NCBI GenBank assembly: GCA_016292215.1
Contig: JAEFBB010000011.1
Coordinates: forward strand, 1 to 57,355
Length of the DNA: 57,355 nt
Reading direction: 5' to 3'
Origin: Saccharofermentans sp.
GTDB taxonomy: Bacteria > Bacillota > Clostridia > Saccharofermentanales > Saccharofermentanaceae
A program made the position numbers and the translations under genes. How positions within the stretch are numbered: position 1 is the first letter of the stretch; every line of letters starts with the position of its first letter. Under the pieces are notes generated by a model. It saw only the letters and a list, made by a program, of their open reading frames with translations, was not told the DNA's origin and made no database searches. Shown one piece after another: positions 8,964 to 17,925 of this stretch.

Positions 8964-10396
8964 CGAAGATTCGCGAGCTGTTTAAGTCAGAATCGATCAG
9001 GGGCAAGATGTCCAGGCTGCTCATGCAGATGTTTATTCCTATCACGCTTATCTTTGTAATCATGATCGCGATGGTGCTCACGCGTAACATCATGTTTGCG
9101 TCTGTTAACGGCAACATTGCCGATGCTTCGGGCTTCAACCGTGAATTCAAGGAAGAGGTAGACCTTGAGATGTATCTGTACGTTACGGGCAGTAACGACG
9201 AGATACCGTGGGAAGATGTTAACTCGGCAAGAGAGCTCGCAGAGAACCTTCTCGAGAGAACCAAGAACGAAGACAGCCGCAAGGCGATGAAGAACGTTCT
9301 CATGCTCTGCGACAACTTGAGCGAATACATGAACCAGATCGAGCAGACCGAGCAGTACGATGAACGTATGAATCAGCTCGAGACTAATATCTACGGCATT
9401 ACACAGCTCATCGAGGATAACTTCTACTCATATCTCTATCACGAGGCCGGAGAGCTTGCGAGCATCCAGAAGCAGCTCGACTACTGGCTTATGGCCGAGA
9501 TCGCATTCGTTATCATCGTGATCGTTGTGGTCACGCCTATCGTTCTCAAGCGCGCGTTCAAGCTCAGCAGGAGCATCACGGATCCCATCATCGAGATGAA
9601 CAGCCGCGTTGAAGCCATCGGTGACGGTGACTTGAGCGCGCATACGCCTGTTAAGACAGATGACAGGAATCTCGCGCTCCTCTCACTCGGAATCGAAGAC
9701 ATGGCGGAGAGACTCAGCAAACAGATCGAGCTCAACCGTCAGGAACAGATCCATTTAAGAGAGACCGAGCTTTCGCTGATCCAGGCACAGATCAACCCTC
9801 ACTTCCTTTATAACACTTTGGATGCGATCGTATGGCTTATCGAGAGCGGTAAGAACGATCAGGCCGAGCAGATGGTAACGAGCCTGTCGCAGTATTTCCG
9901 TTCGTTTTTAAGTGACGGTAAGGAGATCGTTACGATAGAAGAAGAGACTAATCATATCAGAAGTTACCTTGAGATCCAGCAGGTACGCTACCGTGACATT
10001 ATGGAATATGAGATCGAGGTCGATCCTGCGATAAACTGCTATAAGCTTCCGAAGCTTACCTTGCAGCCTCTGGTCGAGAACGCCATCTATCACGGACTTA
10101 AGCCTAAACGCGGCAAGGGTATGATAACCGTTACAGGCAACACCGACGGAGAGAAGATATTCCTTACGGTTAAGGATACCGGTGCGGGAATGGATGAGGA
10201 GCACCTCTTAAATCTCAAGTCGAAGATCAAAAACGAAGATACTACAAGCTTCGGACTGGTAGCCGCATATAAGCGTTTGAAGCTCCTTTACGGAGACGGA
10301 TTCGATTTTGATGTCACCAGCGAAGCAGGTGAGGGAACATCGATCATGATAAGCATCCCGAGAAAGGCGGACATTGATAATGAAACGATTCTTTAG
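8960..10396 (+). CDS. Sensor histidine kinase (YesM/LytS-like, His_kinase family)
   Basis: Membrane sensor kinase partnered with the upstream regulator. A first membrane helix (about residues 18-42) and a second (about 177-200) bracket an extracytoplasmic domain of roughly 135 residues rich in acidic and coiled-coil-like sequence. A HAMP linker follows (LSRSITDPIIEMNSRVEAIG), then the His_kinase motif QINPHFLYNTLDAIVWL with the phospho-acceptor at His281. The ATPase domain has VENAIYHGLKPK (N box), DTGAGMD (G1) and SFGLVAAYKRLKLLYG. The sensor domain is too small and polar to be a sugar-binding fold, which fits sensing through the separate lipoprotein whose gene overlaps its 3' end by 17 bases. 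Confidence 0.94.
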   Translation: MTKIRELFKSESIRGKMSRLLMQMFIPITLIFVIMIAMVLTRNIMFASVNGNIADASGFNREFKEEVDLEMYLYVTGSNDEIPWEDVNSARELAENLLERTKNEDSRKAMKNVLMLCDNLSEYMNQIEQTEQYDERMNQLETNIYGITQLIEDNFYSYLYHEAGELASIQKQLDYWLMAEIAFVIIVIVVVTPIVLKRAFKLSRSITDPIIEMNSRVEAIGDGDLSAHTPVKTDDRNLALLSLGIEDMAERLSKQIELNRQEQIHLRETELSLIQAQINPHFLYNTLDAIVWLIESGKNDQAEQMVTSLSQYFRSFLSDGKEIVTIEEETNHIRSYLEIQQVRYRDIMEYEIEVDPAINCYKLPKLTLQPLVENAIYHGLKPKRGKGMITVTGNTDGEKIFLTVKDTGAGMDEEHLLNLKSKIKNEDTTSFGLVAAYKRLKLLYGDGFDFDVTSEAGEGTSIMISIPRKADIDNETIL

Positions 10397-11366
10397 TCTT
10401 ATCTTGTGTTTGGCTCTGGCTGTCAATATCGCTTCCTGCTCAGGCAAGAAGGAGCAGCCTAAGGATAAAGACCTTTATGTTATCGGCTTTTCACAGGTCG
10501 GTTCAGAATCAGACTGGCGGCTGGCTAATACTAAATCAATGGTCGATACTTTCACTGAAGATAAGGGCTATGAATTAAGGATGGAGAACGCGAAGCAGCG
10601 CCAGGACAACCAGTTCGCTGCGGTCCGTACATTCATTCTCGAAGGCGTTGACTGCATCATTATCGCGCCTACCGTAGAAGAGGGATGGGACACGATCTTA
10701 AAAGAGATCCAGGATGCGGGCATTCCGGTTATCATCATGGACCGTTCAGTTTCCGTAGATGATAAGAACCTGTATCTTACTAATTACGGTTCTGACTTCC
10801 TTGAGCAGGGCAATATGGCTGTCAGATGGCTCGAAAGCGAGACATCATCCATGTCTGCAGAAGACAATCTGAGGATCCTTCACCTCCAGGGAACATACGG
10901 CGCTACCGCACAGCTCCTTCGTACAAAGGCATTGGAAGTAGCAGTATCCCAGCATGATAACTGGGAATTTGCAGCCCAGCTCTACGGTGACTTTACGGAA
11001 GCAAAAGCTTATGAGGTCGTAACGGATTACTTAAGGAACGACAAGGATATCGATGTCATATACAGCGAGAACGATAATATGACTTACGGCGCGATGCGCG
11101 CATTGGAAGATGCGGGGATCACATACGGCAGGAACGGACAGGTCAGGATCATCTCTTTCGATGCTACGAAGAGAGCTCTGCAGTATTGCCTGGAAGGCAA
11201 GATAGATCTTTGCGTCGAGTGTAATCCTCTGCACGGCCCGGGAGTTGAAGAACTGATAACAAAATACCGCAACGGTGAGGAGATCCCGAAGCACGTATAT
11301 GTCGAAGAGACGGCATTCACGTACTCAGATCTTACACAGGATTTTATTGATTCGAGAGAATACTGA
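10380..11366 (+). CDS. Sugar-binding lipoprotein overlapping the sensor kinase (XylFII-like co-sensor)
   Basis: Type I periplasmic-binding-protein fold of the RbsB/YtfQ group, anchored as a lipoprotein: a signal peptide with lipobox-like NIASC at about residues 17-21. Body motifs include VIGFSQVGSESDWR, a ligand-pocket GWD and IIMDR, and NPLHGPGVEE near the end. The chosen start is ATG 10380 (328 residues); a TTG at 10374 is in frame. The gene begins inside the kinase gene, so the three products are translationally linked. A second binding protein of the same family is encoded next to the transporter. This one is therefore more likely the extracellular ligand detector for the kinase, as XylFII is for LytS in Clostridium beijerinckii. 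That role is inferred from context. Confidence 0.85.
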   Translation: MKRFFSLILCLALAVNIASCSGKKEQPKDKDLYVIGFSQVGSESDWRLANTKSMVDTFTEDKGYELRMENAKQRQDNQFAAVRTFILEGVDCIIIAPTVEEGWDTILKEIQDAGIPVIIMDRSVSVDDKNLYLTNYGSDFLEQGNMAVRWLESETSSMSAEDNLRILHLQGTYGATAQLLRTKALEVAVSQHDNWEFAAQLYGDFTEAKAYEVVTDYLRNDKDIDVIYSENDNMTYGAMRALEDAGITYGRNGQVRIISFDATKRALQYCLEGKIDLCVECNPLHGPGVEELITKYRNGEEIPKHVYVEETAFTYSDLTQDFIDSREY

Positions 11367-11372
11367 TATTTC

Positions 11373-12434
11373 TTAACCGCTGTTTCTTATGTGAAGATTC
11401 CAGCGTACAGGATCTATCCTTATCATCTTATGATCTATTGCCGAGAAGACTGCATCTGCAGCCGTTTGGGTAAGTTCTTTCCCGCTGTGTCCCAAAGATG
11501 TGATGCTTGCAGGATCTTTTGAACTGTAACTGTTCTCAAAGCTTACTACCGCGATGTCTTTTGGCACTGATCTGCCGCGCTTTTCGAGAGCTTTAATGAG
11601 TCTGAACGCTATCTCGTCGTTGTGGCATACTATCGCAGAACACCCGGGATCCATTTCTTTTATGAATCTTATAAGCATCTCATCGTCGCCTTTGACCAGC
11701 TTTTTCCTGTCACGGGCAGTGAAGAAGAAAGAGCTTTGCTCGTCAAAAACAAGACCGTATTCTCTGCATGCCTCGATATAGCCTTTATAACGCGTCAGAC
11801 CGCGCGAATCATCGCACCGGAAGATGCAGCATGTCTTTTTGTGCCCGCACTCTTTAAGATGCGATACAAGCTTTATGGCGCCGTTAAGATCATCTTCTTT
11901 GATGCATACAGCGCCGGATGGCTCTGAATATGCAGAGTAGAGATAGATAACAGGAATGCCTTTTTTATTTATCTGTGTGATCAATTCAATATTCGGATTG
12001 GGGATCACATCTGATGTAGGCTCTATCAGGACAGCGGCAGGAGTAGTCTCAAGGATCTTATTGAGTGCTTCCTGTTCTTTAGCAAAAGAATGATCCGTGC
12101 TGTAACAGATAAGATCGTATTTTTTCTTCTTAAGAAGATCTTTTAACTGTGAGATAAATTCAGGTTTCTCATATTCATACTTGTCGCCTGTTATGAATAC
12201 TACCGTATCCTGAAGACCGGATGAGCTGTCAGCTAAGTAAGATCCGCTTCCGCGCTTCTTTATAATAAGACCTTTTTGAACAAGCACATTAAGTGCGGCT
12301 CTTATGGTCTGTCTGCTGCAGCAGAAATCAGCACAAAGGGTCTCTTCGGAAGCGAGCCTTGTAATACCGGCCGCGCGCATACGGCGGAGCTCAGTCTCAA
12401 GCTGGTATGCGATCCGGAGGTATTTGTCTTCCAT
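11373..12434 (-). CDS. GntR-type HTH / LacI-type sugar-binding repressor (AraR-like)
   Basis: Transcriptional repressor with an N-terminal winged helix of the GntR family (FCCSRQTIRAALNVLVQKGL, then KKRGSGSYLAD, within residues 1-70) fused to a periplasmic-binding-protein-like effector domain (about 80-350: VVFITGD, IVCHNDEIAFRLIKALEKRG, VVSFENS). This is the architecture of AraR, which releases DNA on binding L-arabinose. The ATG at 12434 has AAGGGA upstream; an ATG at 12449 would add five residues without a ribosome site. It is convergent with the sensor lipoprotein (six-base gap) and divergent from the importer, so the 465-base region beyond it should hold its operators. Confidence 0.88.
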   Translation of the reverse strand: MEDKYLRIAYQLETELRRMRAAGITRLASEETLCADFCCSRQTIRAALNVLVQKGLIIKKRGSGSYLADSSSGLQDTVVFITGDKYEYEKPEFISQLKDLLKKKKYDLICYSTDHSFAKEQEALNKILETTPAAVLIEPTSDVIPNPNIELITQINKKGIPVIYLYSAYSEPSGAVCIKEDDLNGAIKLVSHLKECGHKKTCCIFRCDDSRGLTRYKGYIEACREYGLVFDEQSSFFFTARDRKKLVKGDDEMLIRFIKEMDPGCSAIVCHNDEIAFRLIKALEKRGRSVPKDIAVVSFENSYSSKDPASITSLGHSGKELTQTAADAVFSAIDHKMIRIDPVRWNLHIRNSG

Positions 12435-12720
12435 GCCAAGTCCCTTCATTGCTTTATTTGTTAGTTAAATTATAAGAAAACATATATGTGAACTTCATAT
12501 CCGATAAATGCAAAAATCTTTAGATTCCGCGGGCTTAAAAAATCCTGATGCGAATAATTTATCGGCTTTGTTTACCGAAGATGAAATTTTTACATTCCAA
12601 GATTTATGTCTTTCGGCAAAATGCAATACGGACCTTGAAAGCCTTGTGTAATCTGCTCACAAGATTTTCGACAAGTTATCAAAAGATATCCAACAAAAAC
12701 GGCCTGATTCAGTTCTTAAA

Positions 12721-12764
12721 CATACAAGTTGTATGCCGCGAACGCGAAAAAACGGAAGTTGTAT
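12721..12764. promoter_or_regulatory. Palindrome and 30-base-spaced direct repeat upstream of the importer
   Basis: The gap between the repressor and the importer (12435-12899) contains a perfect 15-base palindrome CATACAAGTTGTATG at 12721-12735. The nonamer AAGTTGTAT occurs at 12726-12734 and again at 12756-12764, a 30-base spacing close to three helical turns. Direct repeats like this suit an AraC-type regulator; the palindrome suits the GntR/LacI-type repressor. A weak -10-like TATGAG sits at 12795-12800 with no good -35, as expected of an activator-dependent promoter. Another short palindrome, ACATATATGT, lies at 12480-12489, and a minus-strand TATAAT at 12469-12474 may serve the repressor. 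I see no ORF in the rest of this gap. Confidence 0.5.
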
Positions 12765-12899
12765 TTAGTCAGTTTTACCATTTGCGAAAGCCTGTATGAG
12801 ATTCGTGGAACGCCCCGCTTGAAAATGGTTAAGTGTAGCCAGAGCACAGGATATGCCTGTGGTTCCAAGAAATTCATTATGAGAAATGAGGTAAGAAAC

Positions 12900-13937
12900 A
12901 TGAAAAAATTCATGAAGACTCTGCTTGCCGGTGCTCTCGCTCTTTCTATGACTATGGGCTTGGCAGCATGCAACGGTTCCGACAATAAGGGCGGCGACAC
13001 AACACAGCCTGCTCCCACAGAGAGCAAGGAATCAGAAGAAGCTCCTGCTACACAGGGCGGTAACGACGGCGAACTCATCAAGGTCGGTATCATCAACAAC
13101 GATCCTAACGAGTCAGGTTATCGTACAGCTAACGTAGAGGACATGAAGAAGGTATTTACAGAAGCTAACGGCTACGATGCAGATTTCTTCTACAGCCTTA
13201 AGAACGAAGAGCAGATCGCAGCAGCTCAGAAGTACATCCAGGACGAAGTTGATTATCTCTTGATCTCCGCAGCTGGTACTTCAGGTTGGGACGGAGTTCT
13301 TGAGCAGGCACAGAAGGCCGGCATCAAGGTTATCCTCTTCGACAGAACAATCGACGCAGACGAGAGCCTCTATGAAGCTTCCATCGTTTCCGACATGGCT
13401 AAGGAAGGCCAGCAGGCAGTTGATTGGCTCGCTTCCCAGGGTCTCGACGAATACAAGATCATCCACATCCAGGGCGTTATGGGTTCATCCGCTCAGATCG
13501 GCCGTTCCGGCGCTTTGGACGAGAAGGTAGCTGCAGAGGCTAACTGGAGCATCGTAGTTCAGCAGACAGCAGACTGGTCTGAAGAGACAGCTCAGCAGAT
13601 CGTTCAGTCTGTTATCGACTCTAAGGAATCATTCAACGTTATCTATGCTGAGAACGACAACATGGCTAAGGGCGCAGCAGCTGCACTCGATAAGGCTAAC
13701 ATCTCTCACGGCGTAGGCAAGGACGTTATCATCATCGGTTTCGACTGCAACACATGGGCACTTGAAGAGCTCCTCGCAGGCAACTGGAACTATGACGGTC
13801 AGTGCAATCCTTTCCAGGCTTCCTACATTGACGACATCATCAAGAACGGCGTTAAGACTAAGGTAGTCATCATGGAAGAGAAGGGCTTCGACGCTAAGAC
13901 AATCACACAGGAAGACGTTGATACTTACGGAATCTGA
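12900..13937 (+). CDS. ABC sugar transporter substrate-binding lipoprotein
   Basis: Extracellular sugar-binding component of the importer encoded downstream. It has a signal peptide and lipobox (MTMGLAAC, about residues 17-24), then a low-complexity Thr/Pro/Glu linker and a type I periplasmic-binding fold: VGIINNDPNESGYRTAN, ISAAGTSGWDGVL, ILFDRTID, YAENDNMAKGAA. It belongs to the same family as the sensor lipoprotein at 10380-11366. The ATG at 12900 has GAGGTAAG eight bases upstream. The frame is open to 12729, but that extension would place the signal peptide internally, so it is rejected. A strong hairpin follows the gene. Confidence 0.94.
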   Translation: MKKFMKTLLAGALALSMTMGLAACNGSDNKGGDTTQPAPTESKESEEAPATQGGNDGELIKVGIINNDPNESGYRTANVEDMKKVFTEANGYDADFFYSLKNEEQIAAAQKYIQDEVDYLLISAAGTSGWDGVLEQAQKAGIKVILFDRTIDADESLYEASIVSDMAKEGQQAVDWLASQGLDEYKIIHIQGVMGSSAQIGRSGALDEKVAAEANWSIVVQQTADWSEETAQQIVQSVIDSKESFNVIYAENDNMAKGAAAALDKANISHGVGKDVIIIGFDCNTWALEELLAGNWNYDGQCNPFQASYIDDIIKNGVKTKVVIMEEKGFDAKTITQEDVDTYGI

Positions 13938-13999
13938 TATTTGGTCCCCCACCCGAATTAAGCAGTAACCTTTAAACCAAATTGAAGATTTAGGACAGT

Positions 14000-14042
14000 G
14001 AATGTGCGATGCGATGCGTCTCATCGCATCGCACATTCTTTT
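14000..14042 (+). terminator. 17-bp perfect hairpin between binding protein and ATPase genes
   Basis: GAATGTGCGATGCGATG at 14000-14016 is exactly complementary to 14022-14038 across a five-base loop, followed by TTTT. It lies 60 bases after the binding-protein stop and 40 bases before the ATPase start, all in one direction. Likely a partial terminator or 3'-stabilising hairpin that lets the binding protein be made in excess of the ATPase and permeases. Confidence 0.75.
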
Positions 14043-14082
14043 CGTAAACAGAACACAAGGCAACAATAGCAGGAGGAAAATC

Positions 14083-15606
14083 ATGGAAGATGGCGCAGTT
14101 TTGGAGATGCGTGGGATATCTAAATTTTTCCCGGGCGTGCGCGCTCTTGAGAATGTAGATTTCACTTTAAGAGAAGGCGAGATCCATGCTCTGATGGGCG
14201 AGAACGGTGCAGGTAAATCGACACTTATCAAAGTGCTTACCGGCGTATATCCAAAGGATGCAGGCGCTGTCTGGCTTAAAGGCACAGACAAGCCGATTAA
14301 TATAAGATCACCGCAGGATGCACAGAATCATGGCATCGCTACGGTTTATCAGGAGATCACTCTTTGTCCGAACCTTACTGTTGCCGAGAATATGTATATC
14401 GGAAGAACAAGAGGACCTTTAACAAATTGGGGAGACATGAACAGAAGAGCCGGCAAGCTCCTCGATGAACTTGATATCCCGGTCAACCCCAAAGAACAGC
14501 TCGGCAACTGCTCGATAGCTGTCCAGCAGATGGTAGCGATTGCCCGTGCAGTCGATATGGAATGTAAAGTCCTTATCCTCGATGAACCTACTTCCTCATT
14601 GGATGAGCAGGAAGTACAGAAGCTTTTCGTACTCATGCGCGACCTTAAGAAGAAGGGCGTAGGAATCATCTTTGTAACGCATTTCCTTGAGCAGGTCTAT
14701 GAAGTATGTGACCGCATTACCGTATTGCGTGACGGTAAGCTGGTCGGCGAATACATCATCGAAGATCTGCCCAGAGTCCAGCTCGTATCCAAGATGCTCG
14801 GAAAAGATTTCGATGACATGGCAGATATCAAGAGCGACTCAGATACAAATAACATCGTCCTTAATGAATCGCCCGTTTATGAGGCACGCCATCTTACCGG
14901 AACGACAGGTATCAAGCCGTTTGACTTTAAGATACATAAAGGCGAAGTTAACGGCTTTACCGGTCTTCTGGGTTCAGGAAGATCCGAGAGTGTACGTGCT
15001 ATCTTCGGCGCCGACAGAGTAGCCGGCGGCAAGACCATGATGAACGGTAAGCCCGTCAGGATCAGAAAGCCTCTTGATGCTATGAAGCTTGGTATCAGCT
15101 ATCTGCCTGAGGACCGTAAGAATGACGGTATCATAGGCGATCTCTCCGTAAGAGATAACATCATACTCGCGCTGCAGGTAATGAAGGGCTTCTTCAGACC
15201 TTTCTCCAAGGCACAGGCCGAAGCTTTTGCAGACGAATACATTAAATTGCTCAATATCAAGACTGCTTCTACAGATACACCGATCAAGTCGCTTTCCGGC
15301 GGCAACCAGCAGAAGGTCATCCTTGCAAGATGGCTCCTTGCAAATCCTGTGTATCTGATCCTTGATGAACCTACGAGAGGTATCGACGTAGGTACTAAGG
15401 TCGAGATCCAGAAGCTCGTTCTGAAGCTTGCTGCGGAAGGAAAGAGCGTTACGTTTATTTCTTCCGAGATCGATGAGATGATCCGCACCTGTTCACGTCT
15501 CATAGTCATGCGTGACGGTAAGGTCGTAGGCGAGCTTAAGGGCGACGATCTCAATCAAAATAAGATCATGGCAACAATTGCCGGAGGTGAACCTAATGTC
15601 AACTAA
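14083..15606 (+). CDS. Sugar ABC transporter ATP-binding protein (RbsA/MglA/AraG type)
   Basis: Energises monosaccharide import with the two permeases that follow. Two fused ATPase domains are typical of this family. The first has Walker A GENGAGKSTLIKV and Walker B VLILDEPTSSLD. The second has a degenerate Walker A (GLLGSGRSESVRAI) but an intact signature LSGGNQQKVILARW and Walker B LILDEPTRGID. The length of 507 residues is standard. An AGGAGG site at 14071-14076 fixes the ATG at 14083; the frame is open upstream but that part lies in the hairpin. The gene ends inside the start of the next. Confidence 0.95.
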   Translation: MEDGAVLEMRGISKFFPGVRALENVDFTLREGEIHALMGENGAGKSTLIKVLTGVYPKDAGAVWLKGTDKPINIRSPQDAQNHGIATVYQEITLCPNLTVAENMYIGRTRGPLTNWGDMNRRAGKLLDELDIPVNPKEQLGNCSIAVQQMVAIARAVDMECKVLILDEPTSSLDEQEVQKLFVLMRDLKKKGVGIIFVTHFLEQVYEVCDRITVLRDGKLVGEYIIEDLPRVQLVSKMLGKDFDDMADIKSDSDTNNIVLNESPVYEARHLTGTTGIKPFDFKIHKGEVNGFTGLLGSGRSESVRAIFGADRVAGGKTMMNGKPVRIRKPLDAMKLGISYLPEDRKNDGIIGDLSVRDNIILALQVMKGFFRPFSKAQAEAFADEYIKLLNIKTASTDTPIKSLSGGNQQKVILARWLLANPVYLILDEPTRGIDVGTKVEIQKLVLKLAAEGKSVTFISSEIDEMIRTCSRLIVMRDGKVVGELKGDDLNQNKIMATIAGGEPNVN

Positions 15607-16786
15607 TGAAGTAACAATAAGCTCTAAGAAGTCTTTTAAGAGCTTCTTGGGAAAGGTTGTACACAACCAGTTGTTCATTCCATTTGTAGCATTATTGCTT
15701 CTGGTATTGTTCAACCTTGCTGCAGACTGGTTCCTGCATGCTGACACATCATTTTTCGAGATCGTTCTTAAGCCGAGCTCAACAGGCTCCAAGATACTGT
15801 CGGGTAACCTTATTACCATTATCGACAATGCTTCCGAGCTGGCTCTGCTTGCTGTCGGAATGACGCTCGTAACTTCAGCTGCAGGCGGTCAGGATATTTC
15901 CGTAGGCGCAACTATAGCGATTGCAGGATCTACTGTTCTCAGAATAGTTAAGGGATACGCTCCTGATATTTCCGGCGGCAAATTTGCAGTTGTTATGATA
16001 TGTTCTTTCCTCTTGTGTGTGGTTGTCTCTGCAGCATTTGGTGCTTTCAACGGTATGCTTGTAGCTGTTTTCAAGATACAACCGATGGTCGCGACATTGA
16101 TACTGTTTACGGCAGGACGTTCGATAGCAGCTTGGATTAATAATAACGATAATATCTCGATCAATGATGAACGCTTCGGGTATTTCGGCAACTTCATTCC
16201 CGGAATCCCTGTGCCTACACCGGTGTTCATAACTGCGATCTGTCTTGTCATTATCGCGCTTGTTTTGAAGTTCACCAACTTAAGACTCTATTCACAGTCT
16301 GTCGGCATCAATGCTTCTTCTTCAAGACTTAACGGTATCAATCCGAAGGTCATTAAGCTTATTACTTTCATAATCCTTGGTGTCTGCGTCGCAGTATGCG
16401 GATTCATAAAGGTCTCAAGAACATCTTCTATCACATATGCTGTCATCGCTAACAACATCGAAATGGATGCGATCCTCGCTGTTGCGTTAGGCGGTAACAA
16501 CTTAGGCGGCGGTAAGTTCAACATGACATCATCTGTTCTGGGTGCTTATGTTATTCAGTTCCTTACTACCACATTGTTCAGAATGAAGGTCAGCTCAAGT
16601 GCTATCTCTGCTTATAAGGCAGTAGTAGTAATCCTTCTCATCATCATGTCATCTCCTTTCATCCGCAGATGGTTAGATGACAGAAAGAGCAGGAGAGAAG
16701 CTGCAAGGGCAGCAAAGGCTGAAGCGGCTTTAGAGGTTGCTGCAGACATAAATGCAGATGTTAATGCAGGAAAGGAGAGTGTCTGA
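15596..16786 (+). CDS. Sugar ABC transporter permease (RbsC/AraH/YtfT type)
   Basis: Multi-spanning permease of the BPD_transp_2 family. A cytoplasmic N-terminus leads into helices beginning LFIPFVALLLLVLFNLA. The family motif appears as GMTLVTSAAGGQDISVGATIAI, and GGNNLGGGKFNMTSSVLGAYV is in the C-terminal half. The GGAGGTG site at 15583-15589 points to ATG 15596, which overlaps the ATPase gene by 11 bases. The C-terminal tail is unusually charged and Ala-rich (about 35 residues). Co-transcribed with a second permease, suggesting a heterodimeric channel as in YtfT/YjfF. Confidence 0.94.
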   Translation: MSTNEVTISSKKSFKSFLGKVVHNQLFIPFVALLLLVLFNLAADWFLHADTSFFEIVLKPSSTGSKILSGNLITIIDNASELALLAVGMTLVTSAAGGQDISVGATIAIAGSTVLRIVKGYAPDISGGKFAVVMICSFLLCVVVSAAFGAFNGMLVAVFKIQPMVATLILFTAGRSIAAWINNNDNISINDERFGYFGNFIPGIPVPTPVFITAICLVIIALVLKFTNLRLYSQSVGINASSSRLNGINPKVIKLITFIILGVCVAVCGFIKVSRTSSITYAVIANNIEMDAILAVALGGNNLGGGKFNMTSSVLGAYVIQFLTTTLFRMKVSSSAISAYKAVVVILLIIMSSPFIRRWLDDRKSRREAARAAKAEAALEVAADINADVNAGKESV

Positions 16787-16787
16787 T

Positions 16788-17849
16788 ATGTCAGTCAACA
16801 CTAACGTTTTGGGAGGCAATAAGCTCAGACGCCGCGCTTCTCTTTCTGATACAAATCTGCTTCTTATCATTACCTGCATCGTTTTCGTAGCAATGTACGC
16901 AAGTGCGGTAATCTTCCTCAAGAAGGGCTTTTTGAAGCCGCAGATGTTCTTCAATATTCTCAATGAGAATGCTTCGCTTATTGTTTTGGCCTGCGGTATG
17001 ACGCTCGTCATGATCACAGGCGGAATCGATATTTCAGTCGGTCAGGTAACATCACTCGTATGCATGTCATGTGCAGTATATCTTGTAAACTATCACGGAA
17101 GTGTTTTAGGCTCCATGCTTATCGCACTGGGTATCGGTCTTGCGTTCGGTGTAGTCCAGGGATTCCTGGTAGCCTACTTAGAGTTCCAGCCGTTCATAGT
17201 TACGCTTGCAGGCTTGTTCTTCGCCAAGGGTCTTACGACGATAATCAGCAGTGACCGTGTAAGTATTACCAAAGATAACTGTCCTGCATTTGACACACTC
17301 TGCAAAACAGAGGTCGTCGTTCCTTTCCTGGGATCTGTAAACAAGAAAGGAATTTACATTCCGGCTTATGTAGAGATCGGCGTAATCGTTGCTATTATTG
17401 TAGTCATTCTTCTTTTCTGTCTGCTTAAGTGGACAAAGCTCGGAAGAAACTTCTATGCGGTAGGCGGTAACAACCAGAGCGCAAACATGCTCGGTATCAA
17501 CGTTAAGCGCACAAAGTTCATCGCTCACGTTCTCTGCGGTCTCTGCGCAGGCATCGGCGGATATCTTTTCTTCCTCCATGCAGCATCAGGCTCTCCTCTT
17601 CACGCTCAGGGCGCCGAGATGAATGCCATCGCTTCATCGATCATCGGAGGCACGCTCCTTTCAGGCGGTGTCGGAAATATCGCCGGAACACTTGTTGGTG
17701 TCTTGTCACTTGCCACCATCAAGAATATCGTTACGTCATTGGGCCTTGAAGATGCTTGGTGGACCAACATCACAGTTGGCGGCATGCTCTGCATCTTCCT
17801 GCTTGTACAGAGTATCGTTCTTTCCCGCAGGCACCGTCAGAAGAAATAA
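16788..17849 (+). CDS. Sugar ABC transporter permease, second subunit (YjfF type)
   Basis: Second BPD_transp_2 permease, 353 residues. Motifs parallel the preceding subunit: CGMTLVMITGGIDISVGQVTSL, GGNNQSANMLGINV and GGTLLSGGVGNIAGTLVGVL. The GGAG at 16774-16777 supports ATG 16788, two bases after the upstream stop; ATG 16752 is in frame but inside the neighbour. Two different permeases plus a YtfQ-like binder and an RbsA-type ATPase reproduce the YtfQRT-YjfF layout, which imports a furanose sugar in Escherichia coli, so an arabinose or furanose substrate is reasonable but unproven. Confidence 0.94.
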   Translation: MSVNTNVLGGNKLRRRASLSDTNLLLIITCIVFVAMYASAVIFLKKGFLKPQMFFNILNENASLIVLACGMTLVMITGGIDISVGQVTSLVCMSCAVYLVNYHGSVLGSMLIALGIGLAFGVVQGFLVAYLEFQPFIVTLAGLFFAKGLTTIISSDRVSITKDNCPAFDTLCKTEVVVPFLGSVNKKGIYIPAYVEIGVIVAIIVVILLFCLLKWTKLGRNFYAVGGNNQSANMLGINVKRTKFIAHVLCGLCAGIGGYLFFLHAASGSPLHAQGAEMNAIASSIIGGTLLSGGVGNIAGTLVGVLSLATIKNIVTSLGLEDAWWTNITVGGMLCIFLLVQSIVLSRRHRQKK

Positions 17850-17925
17850 ATCGTACATTTAGCTTCTATTGGGTTAAAATACTAAAGTAACAAATTCGCT
17901 TTTAGCAAAAGGGGAAGGTATTAAC

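Noticed and set aside
12459..12480. GTTAGTTAA near the GntR gene as another regulon operator
   Set aside because: Only one half-site is present, with no matching arm.
12729..12899. N-terminal extension of the transporter binding lipoprotein
   Set aside because: It would bury the signal peptide and runs through the presumed promoter region; ATG 12900 has a good ribosome site.
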